From: Ignavibacteriales bacterium
Lineage (GTDB): Bacteria > Bacteroidota > Ignavibacteria > UBA10030
NCBI GenBank assembly: GCA_026390575.1
Contig: JAPLFR010000009.1
Span: 124,001 to 188,000 of the forward strand
Length of the DNA stretch: 64,000 bases
Reading direction: 5' to 3'
Numbering within the stretch: the stretch's first letter is position 1; each line of letters starts with the position of its first letter. Positions 15,996-25,527 of this stretch are shown here, one piece after another. The notes below the pieces were generated by a model that worked only from the letters and a program-made list of their open reading frames with translations, was not told the DNA's origin and made no database searches. The position numbers and the translations under genes were made by a program.

Positions 15996-17666
15996 TTACC
16001 GTTTTTGGAATTCTTTCATTATGCGGTCAATATCAGACTCAGAAATTCCTATTCCATACTTTGGTTTTGAGTCGACCGGTTTCGCCGATTCGACATGAGC
16101 AATGGGAGACTTAATAATTTCTTCTGTCTTCTCTATTCTTGTTTCTGTAATCTGTTTTTCAATAACGTTTCCTGCCTTCAATCTAATCCGTTCATCAATT
16201 TCATCCATCCACGATTTAACCTGATGCTGAGGAGAAGAAGCATAGTGAGATGCTTTTGCAGGTGTAGGTGCTTTGTGGGTAACTTCTGCGGATTGTCCGC
16301 CAAATTTCTCCGGTGGGTTGACAGGACGAGTTTCAAATGTCAGACGCTTGATGTTTATCAAATGTTTTGCAGATACATTTTCAGAAACGATGGATCCGCC
16401 CCACGTGCCAGGACCGAGCGTGAGAGATGGCATCAATTCATTTGTATAACCGATCGCACCGAGCGAAGACGTGGTGTTCACAAGAATTCTAAACGCCGGC
16501 TTTTCTAATCCGAATTTTAAAATAACTTCTGAATCACTTGAGTGAATCACCATTGAGTGACCTATGCCGCCGAATTCCAACATTTCGATACAGCGATGAC
16601 ATCCTTCTAACCAGCCATCTACGGTAAACATAGAAAGCACAGGTGAAAGCTTCTCGCGCGACAGCGGATATTCTTTCCCAACCGCCGGTATTTCTGCGAT
16701 TATACAAGTTGTATCATGTGGAATATCGAAGCCGGCTTTTTCCGCAATATACTTGGGGGACTTACCGACGACCTCCGGATTCAACCCACCGCGCGGATCG
16801 AACATCAAGCGCGATAATCGTTCTTTTTCTTCCGGAGAAGCAAAATAAGCGCCTCGCCGTTTGAATTCTTCAACCGCTAATTTCTTAATTGGCGCATCGA
16901 GAATGACCCCGGATTCGGTAGAACAAAGTACACCCCAATCGAATGATTTTCCAAAGACGATATCGGCAACGGCTTTCTTCACATTTGCTGTGCGCTCTAT
17001 GAACGATGGTACATTCCCGGGTCCTACACCGTATGCCGGTTTGCCGGCACTGTACGCTGCCTTTACCATTGCACTGGAACCTGTCGCGAGAATAATTGCA
17101 GTTAGTTTATTCTTCATTAATTCGCTCGTGCCTTCGCTCGTCGGCATTGACATACATTGTATCAATCCCTTTGGGGCACCTGCTGATTCTGCCGCTTGAG
17201 TGAGGATGCGTGCTGCTTCGAGTGTGCAGGTAACTGATTTTGGGTGCGGACTTGCAACAATGGCATTGCGCCCTTTGAGTGCAATGATCGACTTGAACAT
17301 CATCGTGGAGGTCGGATTGGTGGAGGGAATAAGCGCCGCAACCACGCCCATCGGTTCTCCGATTTCGATTATGCGTTTCTCTTTATCATCATTAATAACG
17401 CCGACGGTCTTGAGGTCTTTAATCGATTCCCACACTCGTCTCGTAGCGAATTCATTTTTAAGTTTTTTGTCTGCTACTTTACCGAAGCCCGTTTCTTCTA
17501 CCGCCATCTTTGCAAGTTTCTCCGCTGCATTGAAACCTGCATCAGCCATCGCTTTGACAATCTTATCAACTTTTTCCTGTGTGTAACTCTTAAACGCAAG
17601 CTGTGCTTCTTTGGCGCGTGTGAGGAGATCACGTGCTTCCTGAATTGATTGGAGGTCTTTATCCAT
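15996..17666 (-). CDS. CoA-acylating aldehyde dehydrogenase with microcompartment-type C-terminal tail
   Basis: Converts an aldehyde plus CoA and NAD+ to acyl-CoA (EutE/PduP/AdhE-N type). Start ATG 17666 has GGAA upstream; the longer frame adds 21 residues without support. Length 556, longer than the ~460-residue core. The core shows IPSTNPTSTMMFKSI (cofactor-binding), GPGNVPSFIERTANV and the catalytic Cys in WGVLCSTESGVI (about 256). After about residue 455 comes a ~100-residue Lys/Glu/Pro/Ala-rich linker ending ISESDIDRIMKEFQKR, an amphipathic helix like the encapsulation peptides that target enzymes into bacterial microcompartments. No shell-protein gene is in the window. Divergent from the pseudouridine synthase gene. 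Confidence 0.87.
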   Translation of the reverse strand: MDKDLQSIQEARDLLTRAKEAQLAFKSYTQEKVDKIVKAMADAGFNAAEKLAKMAVEETGFGKVADKKLKNEFATRRVWESIKDLKTVGVINDDKEKRIIEIGEPMGVVAALIPSTNPTSTMMFKSIIALKGRNAIVASPHPKSVTCTLEAARILTQAAESAGAPKGLIQCMSMPTSEGTSELMKNKLTAIILATGSSAMVKAAYSAGKPAYGVGPGNVPSFIERTANVKKAVADIVFGKSFDWGVLCSTESGVILDAPIKKLAVEEFKRRGAYFASPEEKERLSRLMFDPRGGLNPEVVGKSPKYIAEKAGFDIPHDTTCIIAEIPAVGKEYPLSREKLSPVLSMFTVDGWLEGCHRCIEMLEFGGIGHSMVIHSSDSEVILKFGLEKPAFRILVNTTSSLGAIGYTNELMPSLTLGPGTWGGSIVSENVSAKHLINIKRLTFETRPVNPPEKFGGQSAEVTHKAPTPAKASHYASSPQHQVKSWMDEIDERIRLKAGNVIEKQITETRIEKTEEIIKSPIAHVESAKPVDSKPKYGIGISESDIDRIMKEFQKR

Positions 17667-17788
17667 ATTTCTATTCCTGCTCTTTCCCAACAAGTATTGG
17701 AACGAATGTAAATCTATTTCTATTGACAATCAATTTATACAACCGCTTGTTTTTCAACAAATGCGGTTCTACATTAAATTAAATCTCT

Positions 17789-18532
17789 ATGCGATGGAAA
17801 CTTGAAAATATTCTTAAGAAGAACGGCGGCGGGATCCTGCTGGAAGATGAGACCATCATTGTTCTCAATAAACCTGCCGGATTGTTAGTGCTTCCGGACC
17901 GGTTCGACAGGAAATTGATGAATCTTTATGATCTTCTGAAAGAAACGTTCGGAACTATTTTTGTTGTGCATAGAATTGATAGAGAGACCAGCGGTGTTGT
18001 GCTCTTTGCCAAGACTGCCGAAGCGCATGCGTTTCTCAATGCTGCATTTGAAAAGCGGCAAGTGGAAAAGTCATATCGGGCAATTGTTGTCGGATCGCCA
18101 AATGCTGATAGCGGCTGCATAGATTTTCCGATATCAGAGAATGAACATGGCGTGAGAAAAATGAAGATCGACAAGAAAAATGGAAAGGAAGCGATTACAG
18201 ATTATAAAGTACTAGAAAAAATAAATGGTTACGCGCTTATAGAGGCAACGCCGCATACAGGGCGCACACACCAAATCCGCATTCACTTGAGCGCCATCGG
18301 ATTACCGATTCTTGCTGATCCTTTGTATAGTAACAGCGGCCGGTTTTTTCTTTCGAGCATCAAGCGGAATTATAAATCGAATGGGGAAGAGAAGCCGCTG
18401 TTAGCGCGGACGGCTCTTCATGCTTTTTCTCTTTCCTTTATCCATCCTGCAACAGGCGAGAAGACGTTCATAGAAGTTCCCATGCCTAAAGATATGGAAA
18501 CAGTATTAAAAGTCTTGAAAAAATATCAGTAA
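17789..18532 (+). CDS. RluA/RluD-family RNA pseudouridine synthase
   Basis: Isomerises uridine to pseudouridine in rRNA or tRNA. The 247-residue product holds the catalytic motif HRIDRETSGVVLFAKT (about 59-74, Asp nucleophile in RID) and the later GRTHQIRIHLSAIGLPILADPLY (about 167-189), both diagnostic of the RluA family. There is no N-terminal S4 domain, so it resembles RluA/RluC-short types. The RNA target cannot be assigned. Divergently placed to the aldehyde dehydrogenase, with ~120 bp between for both promoters. Confidence 0.9.
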   Translation: MRWKLENILKKNGGGILLEDETIIVLNKPAGLLVLPDRFDRKLMNLYDLLKETFGTIFVVHRIDRETSGVVLFAKTAEAHAFLNAAFEKRQVEKSYRAIVVGSPNADSGCIDFPISENEHGVRKMKIDKKNGKEAITDYKVLEKINGYALIEATPHTGRTHQIRIHLSAIGLPILADPLYSNSGRFFLSSIKRNYKSNGEEKPLLARTALHAFSLSFIHPATGEKTFIEVPMPKDMETVLKVLKKYQ

Positions 18533-18559
18533 AAATGAGGTGTGAGCGACGTTTCGATT

Positions 18560-20449
18560 TCAATTGATTGTCAAACCAAAGAGCGATAACGGAAAATCTG
18601 TTTCTACCTTTGTCCAAGTGGTCCCGCCGTTTGTCGTTCTCAGAATTGTTCCTCCAGCTCCGACGATGATGCCAAGGTTTTCATCGAAGAATTGGACTGA
18701 ACGCAAATCACTGGCAGATTGACCCTCAATCGCAGTCCACTTTGTTCCGCCATCCTGTGTACGTAAAATCGTTCCCTCAGTTCCAACGACGAATACATTT
18801 GCTGAGTCGATAGAGTAAGCATTAAACAATTCCTTTGTCGTTCCGCTCGCTTGTGATATCCACGTTTTGCCGTTGTTTGTAGAGCGAAGAATTATTCCGT
18901 CTCCACCGACTACAATGGATGTAGATTGAGAAAGAAGCACGACAGCATTTAACCAATTTGCCGTTCCGCTTTCCTGCAATGTCCATGTCGTTCCGCCATC
19001 GCTCGTCCCGATAATTGTTCCCATTGCCCCGATGGAAATACCGGTTTTGCTGTCAACAAATGCAATATCGCGCAGATGGTTAATTGTACCTGACGGCTGT
19101 TTGTTCCATGTGGTACCGCCGTTCGTTGTTCTCAGCATAAGGCCATAATCACCAACGACTATTCCGGAATCTTTGCTTGTGAAGCATGATCGGAATAATG
19201 GTCTGGTGGTTGTACTCAGTTGAGTCGTCCAAGTCGCTCCAGCGTCGTTCGTACGGAGAATAATGCCGCTGTTTCCCACAGCAGTAGCACTCGTTTGGTC
19301 AATCGCTGTGATTGCCATAAGTGTATTCTCGCTTGTGCCGACGATCTTCGACCAGGTCGTACCGAAATCTTTAGATTGGAGAATCATGCCATTCGCTCCA
19401 ACGCCGGTTGCAATATTACTTTTTGGAAATCCACCAGGTGGTTTTGTTGTCGCTTCCTGCACGATTGGTTTTTGCAACACCGGTGTCATAGCATTCCATG
19501 TAACTGCACCATCCGTTGTTCGAATAATAGTTTGTTGACCCCCAACTGCAACGCCAACTTTCGTATTAGCAAATGCCACTGCAATAAATGTGCTGCGGGT
19601 GGAATTCGTTTGCTTCAGCCAATTTGGTTCTCTTAAATAGGAGGTAAGAATTGTTGCAGAACTCCCTACGGCGATAGAAAAGTTTGAGGAGGGAAGAACC
19701 GTACAAAAAAGTGTTTGTGCAATGCCGCTCGGTTCTAATGTCCAGCTTATGCCGGCATTCGATGTATGAAGAATTGTTCCGTTTTGACCGACGATGATTC
19801 CATTATTCGATCCGTTAAAAGCAACGGAGTAAAAATTATAAGTGATGAAAGAAGAAGATAGATTTGTCCATGTAGTTCCATCATCTGTTGTGCGGAGAAT
19901 TATTCCGTGGTCACCGACGGCGATTCCTGTTTTGTTGTCCAGCAAGACAACACTGTTGAGATTGACACGAACGCCGCTTGTCTGCATGAACCAATTGTTC
20001 CCGCCATCGAGAGAATGATAGATGACACCATTCTCACCAACAGCAGTACCGGTCGTCCCATTACTGAAGAAGATTGAGCGCAGGGTTTCTTTTGCATTGA
20101 TGAGTTGGTTGGTCCAGGATGTTCCGCCATTTGTTGTCATAAGAAGAACACCGTTTGCCCCGACAGCAAATCCACGCGCTGAAGTTGTAAAAGCTACTCC
20201 GTTCAACGGAGTCGTTATGTTGTTGATAGTGCGCCACATTGACCACGTGCTGCCCATGTCGGTAGAACGTGCAACAGTTCCGCTATCGCCAACGGCAATA
20301 ACGGTGTTTGCATCTGCAAATGTTATTGCTCGCAGTGATACTCCCTCCGACGGCGTGTTCTGAGAATAGACGATCTTCCATCCAGCTAAATTCATGATCC
20401 AGCACATGCAGATCAGCAGCCATGGAATTTTTCGTTTATGCCTTTGCAT
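18560..20449 (-). CDS. Secreted Ycf48/Hcf136-like beta-propeller repeat protein
   Basis: 629 residues: a signal peptide (about 1-29, cleavage near VYSQN), then about fourteen repeats of 42-45 residues. Each repeat has the pattern AVG..G.I.RT.DGG.TW (for example AVGDSGTVARSTDMGSTW and IVGAGGTILRTTNGGTTW). These are BNR/Ycf48-type blades, so the chain probably folds into two seven-bladed propellers. One repeat (around 265-280) is degenerate. There is no T9SS sorting domain at the C-terminus (ends SLFGLTIN). In photosynthetic organisms Ycf48 assists photosystem II, but in this kind of bacterium the function is unknown. It sits just downstream of ruvB on the same strand, 24 bp apart. Confidence 0.8.
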   Translation of the reverse strand: MQRHKRKIPWLLICMCWIMNLAGWKIVYSQNTPSEGVSLRAITFADANTVIAVGDSGTVARSTDMGSTWSMWRTINNITTPLNGVAFTTSARGFAVGANGVLLMTTNGGTSWTNQLINAKETLRSIFFSNGTTGTAVGENGVIYHSLDGGNNWFMQTSGVRVNLNSVVLLDNKTGIAVGDHGIILRTTDDGTTWTNLSSSFITYNFYSVAFNGSNNGIIVGQNGTILHTSNAGISWTLEPSGIAQTLFCTVLPSSNFSIAVGSSATILTSYLREPNWLKQTNSTRSTFIAVAFANTKVGVAVGGQQTIIRTTDGAVTWNAMTPVLQKPIVQEATTKPPGGFPKSNIATGVGANGMILQSKDFGTTWSKIVGTSENTLMAITAIDQTSATAVGNSGIILRTNDAGATWTTQLSTTTRPLFRSCFTSKDSGIVVGDYGLMLRTTNGGTTWNKQPSGTINHLRDIAFVDSKTGISIGAMGTIIGTSDGGTTWTLQESGTANWLNAVVLLSQSTSIVVGGDGIILRSTNNGKTWISQASGTTKELFNAYSIDSANVFVVGTEGTILRTQDGGTKWTAIEGQSASDLRSVQFFDENLGIIVGAGGTILRTTNGGTTWTKVETDFPLSLFGLTIN

Positions 20450-20473
20450 TGTATCTTTCCTCAGGTTCCGACG

Positions 20474-21526
20474 TTAGCTGCCAAACTCAATATCCGATTG
20501 CTGTATCGATTTTTTGTTTGCCGGGATGCCAAAATGTTTATAGGCAAGTGCGGTTGCCTCGCGGCCACGGGAAGTGCGTTTCAAAAAACCCTCTTGAATA
20601 AGATACGGTTCATATACTTCTTCCAGCGTTCCAGGTTCTTCACCAACCGCAACGGCAAGTGTGCCGACACCGACCGGTCCGCCATTATAATTATTAATAA
20701 TGGCATGCAAAATGCGTTTGTCCATCTCGTCAAACCCGTGCTCGTCCACTTCCAGCGCCTTGAGTGAAAATTCAGCAACTTCTTGTGTGATGAAGCCATC
20801 GAAATGCGCTAACCGTGTATCCGCTTGTGCAAAATCGCGGCACCGTTTTAATAGACGATTGGCGATACGCGGCGTTCCGCGTGAACGTTTAGCAATTTCT
20901 ATGGTTGCTTCTGACTCTGTCGCTATCGATAGAATACCAGCCGAGCGCCGGATAATGCTGTCTAATTGGTCGTACGAATAATAATCTAAACGATTTGTAA
21001 TGCCGAACCGCGATCGTAAGGGTGAACTCAGCAATCCGGCGCGTGTTGTAGCTCCAACCAGAGTAAATGGTTGAAGACCAAGCTGAATGGTTTTTGCCCC
21101 AGGTCCGCTGTCTATCACAATGTCGACTCGAAAATCTTCCATCGCGGAATACAAATATTCTTCTATTCTTGCAGGCACACGATGGATTTCGTCAATGAAG
21201 AGCACTTCCGATTCCTCGAGCGAAGTAAGAATACCGGCGAGATCGCCTGGCTTTTCCAACGCCGGGCCAGATGTCATTTTAATACCGGTGCCCATTTCGT
21301 GTGCAATGATGTGGGCAAGCGTTGTCTTGCCAAGTCCAGGGGGACCAGTCAATAAAACATGATCGAGCGGTTCGCCACGCTGCCGTGCTGCCGCAATGAA
21401 CACTTTCAGATTCTCAACAATTTTATTTTGTCCGACAAAATCTGTGAGCGCAGACGGGCGTAACGTTTGATCGAGATCAATTTCTTGATCCAGTCGTTCA
21501 GGTTTTGTCAAATTAGACTGTCTCAT
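20474..21526 (-). CDS. ruvB: Holliday junction branch-migration ATPase RuvB
   Basis: Hexameric AAA+ motor that drives branch migration with RuvA. The 350-residue chain has the N-terminal [19 protein letters not shown], Walker [16 protein letters not shown] (about 60-74), Walker [12 protein letters not shown] (about 108-118), sensor-1 [19 protein letters not shown] (about 157-175), and the winged-helix C-terminus with [12 protein letters not shown]. All are textbook RuvB. It is the last gene of the yebC-ruvC-ruvA-ruvB order, separated from ruvA by ~95 bp. Confidence 0.98.
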   Translation of the reverse strand: MRQSNLTKPERLDQEIDLDQTLRPSALTDFVGQNKIVENLKVFIAAARQRGEPLDHVLLTGPPGLGKTTLAHIIAHEMGTGIKMTSGPALEKPGDLAGILTSLEESEVLFIDEIHRVPARIEEYLYSAMEDFRVDIVIDSGPGAKTIQLGLQPFTLVGATTRAGLLSSPLRSRFGITNRLDYYSYDQLDSIIRRSAGILSIATESEATIEIAKRSRGTPRIANRLLKRCRDFAQADTRLAHFDGFITQEVAEFSLKALEVDEHGFDEMDKRILHAIINNYNGGPVGVGTLAVAVGEEPGTLEEVYEPYLIQEGFLKRTSRGREATALAYKHFGIPANKKSIQQSDIEFGS

Positions 21527-21620
21527 TTATACAGAATTACTAAGTATGCAAAATTACCAAGAACCGCAGAGAATTGCAACACAACACTTGAAAAACATTT
21601 AGTATTGCATTGCGGTTGAT

Positions 21621-22229
21621 TTATCGGGCGTTCGTGTGGCGGAGCGCACGTTTAACGAGTTCTTCAAGAGAAATGATCGAGCCCTCGGTTTCTTTTAAAA
21701 CGAGTCGGATAGACCTCTCAGCGATTTGCAGATTGTAACCCAGTGATGTAAGCGCTTGAAGCGCTTCCGTGCGCATCGCGGCAGAGGCCATATCGGGAGC
21801 TGACATATGGTCAGTATCTGCAATCACCCTGCCGACCTTATCGCGTAACTCTAAGATCAAACGTTCGGCTGTTTTTTTACCAACGCCGGGAATTGCCGTC
21901 AGAGCAGTGACGTTTCCACTGAGAAGATGGGATTTGAGTTCTTCTACGTTCATTCCAGAAAGAATGCTCTGTGCAATCTTTGGTCCGATGCCCGATACCG
22001 AAATGAGAAGTCTAAAGAGCCGTCGTTCTTCGTCTGAAAAAAAACCAAACAATTGCATGGCATCTTCGCGTACATGAAAATGCGTCAGCAGGGAAATGGA
22101 AGAACCAACATCCCCAAGTTTTTCATATGTCGAGAGCGGAATACTCACGGTGTAGCCAACGCCGTGCACATCAATAAGGATTTCGGTAGGACTTTTATAT
22201 TTGAGGATACCCGTAAGAGATGCAATCAT
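21621..22229 (-). CDS. ruvA: Holliday junction DNA helicase subunit RuvA
   Basis: Tetrameric junction-binding partner of RuvB. Start ATG at 22229 (MIASLTGILKYKSP); a longer frame lies in ruvC and is rejected. The 202-residue product has the N-terminal OB fold with DVHGVGYTVSIPLSTYEKL, the helix-hairpin-helix pair SGIGPKIAQSILS and PGVGKKTAERLILELRDK (about 109-140), and a C-terminal domain III (ALTSLGYNLQIAERSI) that contacts RuvB. Its start overlaps the ruvC stop by ATGA, indicating translational coupling. Confidence 0.97.
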   Translation of the reverse strand: MIASLTGILKYKSPTEILIDVHGVGYTVSIPLSTYEKLGDVGSSISLLTHFHVREDAMQLFGFFSDEERRLFRLLISVSGIGPKIAQSILSGMNVEELKSHLLSGNVTALTAIPGVGKKTAERLILELRDKVGRVIADTDHMSAPDMASAAMRTEALQALTSLGYNLQIAERSIRLVLKETEGSIISLEELVKRALRHTNAR

Positions 22230-22801
22230 TTTTTCCTCACGACTCGTTCTGGATGTGAGTGAATGAAATCCGACCAGCTTCGATGTGTATTCGACGCCGT
22301 CCTCCGCGTGCGTCGGGACGTTGCTTTGCCGCCCGTGATTCGGAATGAATGACATAAGGCGACTGCGAGCGCGTCCGAGACATCGAAATATTTCGGCGTC
22401 TCGCGGAGTTTCAAATGTGTTTTCACCATGAACTGCACTTGCTGTTTAGAAGCTGCACCGTTGCCGGTAACGGCTTTCTTGACTTCGCGTGGAGAATATT
22501 CGGCAGTTGGAATTTCATGATTCACTGCCGCCAAAATTGATACGCCGCGTGCGTGGCCAATTTTCAAAGCTGATTGTGCATTCTTTCCATAGAAGGCGGT
22601 TTCGATGGCAAACTCATCCGGATGATATTGGTTGATGATTTCACACAGCCGGTCATAAATTCGCTTCAAACGGATTGGCATAGAATCATTGCCGGAATTT
22701 TTTACAACATTATACGTAAGAATAGAATACTTTCCCCGCACCACATCTATAATGCCAAAACCAGTAACGAGAGTGCCAGGATCAACACCGAGAATTATCA
22801 T
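22226..22801 (-). CDS. ruvC: Crossover junction endodeoxyribonuclease RuvC
   Basis: Resolves Holliday junctions by symmetric nicking. 191 residues; family usually 160-190. Catalytic acidic residues are recognisable: Asp7 in ILGVDPGTLVTGFG, Glu in FAIETAFYGKNAQSALK (about 66), and the C-terminal DVSDALAVALCH pair (about 140-143). The C-terminal ~35 residues are Arg/Ser/His-rich (TSRRTRRTASNTH) and extend beyond the usual fold, possibly as a basic DNA-binding tail. Ends in ATGA overlap with ruvA and starts 12 bp after yebC. Confidence 0.97.
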   Translation of the reverse strand: MIILGVDPGTLVTGFGIIDVVRGKYSILTYNVVKNSGNDSMPIRLKRIYDRLCEIINQYHPDEFAIETAFYGKNAQSALKIGHARGVSILAAVNHEIPTAEYSPREVKKAVTGNGAASKQQVQFMVKTHLKLRETPKYFDVSDALAVALCHSFRITGGKATSRRTRRTASNTHRSWSDFIHSHPERVVRKK

Positions 22802-22812
22802 ACTAGTACCAA

Positions 22813-23571
22813 TCAGCTAATGCCGGTTCCTATGCGCGCCAGTTCCTTGTCGTCAATATCGAAATTGGCGTGTACTTTTTGCACATCGTCATAGTCCTCA
22901 AGCACTTCCATGAGTTTCAATAAGTTCTCCGCATCTTTTCCTTCTACTTTTACAGTATTATCGGCGATGAGAAGAATCTCTGCAGATTCGATCTTAATGC
23001 TTTTTGAAAAGATGGCTTGTCTCACCTTTTCAAAATTTTCAGGATTGCAAATAATACTGTACTCGTCTCCCTCGATTTTCATGTCCTCGGCTCCTGCATC
23101 AAGAATGATGGAGAGTAAATCATCTTCCGGCACAACAGACTTTGGAACAAGGATGATGCCTTTCTTGTGAAATTGAAACGCGACAGATCCGGACATCGCA
23201 ATCTTACCATGGTTTCGTTCAAGTATATGACGGATGTCCGAAATTGTGCGGTTTTTATTATCCGTCACGGTCTCGATAATAATAGCGACACCGCCAGGTC
23301 CGTAGACTTCATACACCGCGTCTTCATAATTAACGCCGGGTAATTCACCCGTCCCTTTTTGAATAGCGCGCTTAATATTGTCGGCAGGCATGTTGCTTGC
23401 TTTCGCCTTATCAATCGCGAACCGCAGTCGTGCGTTGCTGCCTGGATCGCCGCCGCCAAGTTTTGCGGCGACAGTTATTTCCTTGATGACCTGCGTGAAG
23501 ACTTTGCCGCGTCGTGCATCGGTAACGGCTTTCTTCCGCTTAATTGTTGACCATTTGCTATGACCGGACAT
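22813..23571 (-). CDS. yebC: YebC/PmpR-family protein (TACO1-like)
   Basis: 252 residues beginning MSGHSKWSTIKRKKAVTDARRGKVF, the invariant family start, with strong AAGGAGAGGAACA before the ATG. The family includes proteins annotated as transcriptional regulators; the mitochondrial homologue TACO1 acts in translation, and recent work links bacterial YebC to ribosome stalling at proline stretches. The blocks NARLRFAIDKAKASNMPADNIKRAI and YEVYGPGGVAIIIE are typical. The yebC-ruvC-ruvA order is widely conserved, which supports both the call and co-transcription. Confidence 0.96.
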   Translation of the reverse strand: MSGHSKWSTIKRKKAVTDARRGKVFTQVIKEITVAAKLGGGDPGSNARLRFAIDKAKASNMPADNIKRAIQKGTGELPGVNYEDAVYEVYGPGGVAIIIETVTDNKNRTISDIRHILERNHGKIAMSGSVAFQFHKKGIILVPKSVVPEDDLLSIILDAGAEDMKIEGDEYSIICNPENFEKVRQAIFSKSIKIESAEILLIADNTVKVEGKDAENLLKLMEVLEDYDDVQKVHANFDIDDKELARIGTGIS

Positions 23572-23589
23572 TGTTCCTCTCCTTACATG

Positions 23590-23655
23590 GTGAGAGTTAT
23601 GAAGCCATTGAGCCTTTGAGCTGATGAGAAGATGAACGTTAACGTATGATGAATA
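23590..23655. repeat. Period-7 tract upstream of yebC
   Basis: ATTGAGC, CTTTGAG, CTGATGA, GAAGATG, AACGTTA, ACGTATG follow each other in 7-nt steps in the 136-bp gap between yebC and recJ. It is more degenerate than the CAGTTNT tract at 15862. Confidence 0.55.
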
Positions 23656-23707
23656 AAATATTTTTGTCCAAGTCTATTATGACTCATATGCTTATCTGCT
23701 CATCGGT

Positions 23708-25450
23708 TCACTTAACATCTCGAATTTTTAATTGCGGAACGGTTTCACCGGCGAATTCTCCTTCATCCAACGAGAAGACAACATCAACTTTACTGCCGTT
23801 GCGCACTCGGCTTAATAAATGGCCGAGATTAAATCCAATAGCATCCACAATATGGGTGTTGCTGCGTACCTTAAAGCGGAGATGATTCTTTCCGACAATG
23901 CGCGGTTGTCCAAGCACTTCCACGTTACGTGCTGCAAATACGGGACGCATGTTCTCTGGCCCGAACGGCGCGAATTGATTTAACACTCGAATAAATTTTG
24001 GCGTTAAATCGGAAAGCTGTAATTCTGCGTCAATCTTTATTTCCGGCGTAAGCAATTCTTCCGTCAGAAGTTCAGCGGCAACTTGCTTGAACGCATCGCG
24101 GAATTCATCGAGCCTGTCTAATTCTACTGTCAAGCCGGCGGCATATTTGTGTCCGCCAAATTGTATGAGTTTGTCTTCACACCGCTTCAGTGCCTCATGA
24201 ATATTGAAGCCGGAGATACTGCGCGCAGAACCTTTCGCAACGCCGTCAACCGTCGTCATCATAATGGTGGGACGATAATATCGCTCTACTAATCGAGACG
24301 CGACAATGCCGATCACACCCGGATGCCACGCTTCCTGATGCAAAACGATTGCGCTGTCGTTGTCCGCCTCAAGAACTTTCTCTACAATTTCCTGCGCTTG
24401 AAGAAACGTTTCCTCATCTATCTTCCGCCGTTGAAAGTTTTCATCTTCCATAACACGAGCGATTTGAACAGCACGATCGTACGAATCGCTCGCAAGCATT
24501 TCAACTGCTCGGTTGGCGTCTCCCAATCTTCCCACCGCGTTAATACGCGGCGCAAGTACGAAGACAATCTGTCCGGAAGAAATTCTGCCAAGTGATAATC
24601 CAGAGGTTTCGATGAGTGCTCGAATTCCAGGTACAGGGATAGAGTTCATCAGCTCTAATCCTAATTTGACCATAACACGGTTTTCATTGACAAGCGGAAC
24701 GATATCCGCTGTGGTTGCGAGCGTTACGTATTGTAAATAGTCGAGCAGGCGTTTTGGCGCATCTTCGCCAAACTTGCTCCGAATTGGTTCGGATGTTGCA
24801 AGCGCTTGAATGAGTTTGAATGCCACTCCGCATCCGCAAAGATATTTAAACGGGTACGAACAAGATGGTTTCAGAGCGTCAAGTACGGCAGTGGCGTTTG
24901 GGATTTCATTCCCAGGTTCATGGTGATCACAGATGATGATATCGATGCCGTAGGAGCGAGCATATTCCACTTGCTGGACTGCCGTAATACCACAATCAAC
25001 AGCAATCAGAAGTGTAGCGCCGGCATCACGCACATGATCAATGCCTGCAGTCGAAATACCATAGCCATCTTTGATTCTGTCTGGAATAAAATAGCTGACG
25101 TTTGCGCCCGCATCTTTCAGAAATTTCCACAGCATCGCAGTGCTATCAGTTCCATCAACGTCGTAGTCACCAAACACAATCATGTGTTCATTGTTGAAGA
25201 CTGCCAGTGAGATGCGCTTTACAGCTGCATCCATATGATCCATGATAAATGGATCGTGGAGATCTTCCATGCTGGGCCGGAAGAATGTCCGTGCCTTCTC
25301 GAATGTATCAATGCCTCGGCTTACAAGTATCTCGGTTAGTACAGGAGATATGGAAAGTTCCTGTGACAACGATTGCACTCTCTCCGTTATTTCCGGCGTT
25401 ACAGTCGTATCACTCCGTAATGTCCAGCGGTATTCCTTAATAGGTGACAA
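23708..25450 (-). CDS. recJ: Single-stranded-DNA-specific exonuclease RecJ
   Basis: 5'-3' ssDNA exonuclease of recombination and mismatch repair. 580 residues from a TTG start preceded by AAAGGATACC. DHH-superfamily motifs: FGDYDVDGTDSTAML (about 94-108, metal Asp residues), VDCGITAVQQ (about 151), ICDHHEPGNEIPNATAVLD (about 175-193, the DHH), and the DHHA1 motif FGGHKYAAGLTVE (about 443-455). The OB-fold C-terminus is present. A small substitution to note is DGTDSTA where most RecJ have DGTTSTA. It is transcribed toward yebC with a 136-bp gap. Confidence 0.96.
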   Translation of the reverse strand: MSPIKEYRWTLRSDTTVTPEITERVQSLSQELSISPVLTEILVSRGIDTFEKARTFFRPSMEDLHDPFIMDHMDAAVKRISLAVFNNEHMIVFGDYDVDGTDSTAMLWKFLKDAGANVSYFIPDRIKDGYGISTAGIDHVRDAGATLLIAVDCGITAVQQVEYARSYGIDIIICDHHEPGNEIPNATAVLDALKPSCSYPFKYLCGCGVAFKLIQALATSEPIRSKFGEDAPKRLLDYLQYVTLATTADIVPLVNENRVMVKLGLELMNSIPVPGIRALIETSGLSLGRISSGQIVFVLAPRINAVGRLGDANRAVEMLASDSYDRAVQIARVMEDENFQRRKIDEETFLQAQEIVEKVLEADNDSAIVLHQEAWHPGVIGIVASRLVERYYRPTIMMTTVDGVAKGSARSISGFNIHEALKRCEDKLIQFGGHKYAAGLTVELDRLDEFRDAFKQVAAELLTEELLTPEIKIDAELQLSDLTPKFIRVLNQFAPFGPENMRPVFAARNVEVLGQPRIVGKNHLRFKVRSNTHIVDAIGFNLGHLLSRVRNGSKVDVVFSLDEGEFAGETVPQLKIRDVK

Positions 25451-25527
25451 AGGTATCCTTTAGTTCGATGATTGATGTATGCGGCGAGAAACCTGAGCGC
25501 TTGTTTAGATTCAAGCGTACCAAAAAT

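Noticed and set aside
18560-20449. T9SS cargo call for the Ycf48-like protein
   Set aside because: The C-terminus lacks the PNPF...G-Y/K-K sorting-domain pattern seen in the protein at the right edge; only a signal peptide is supported.
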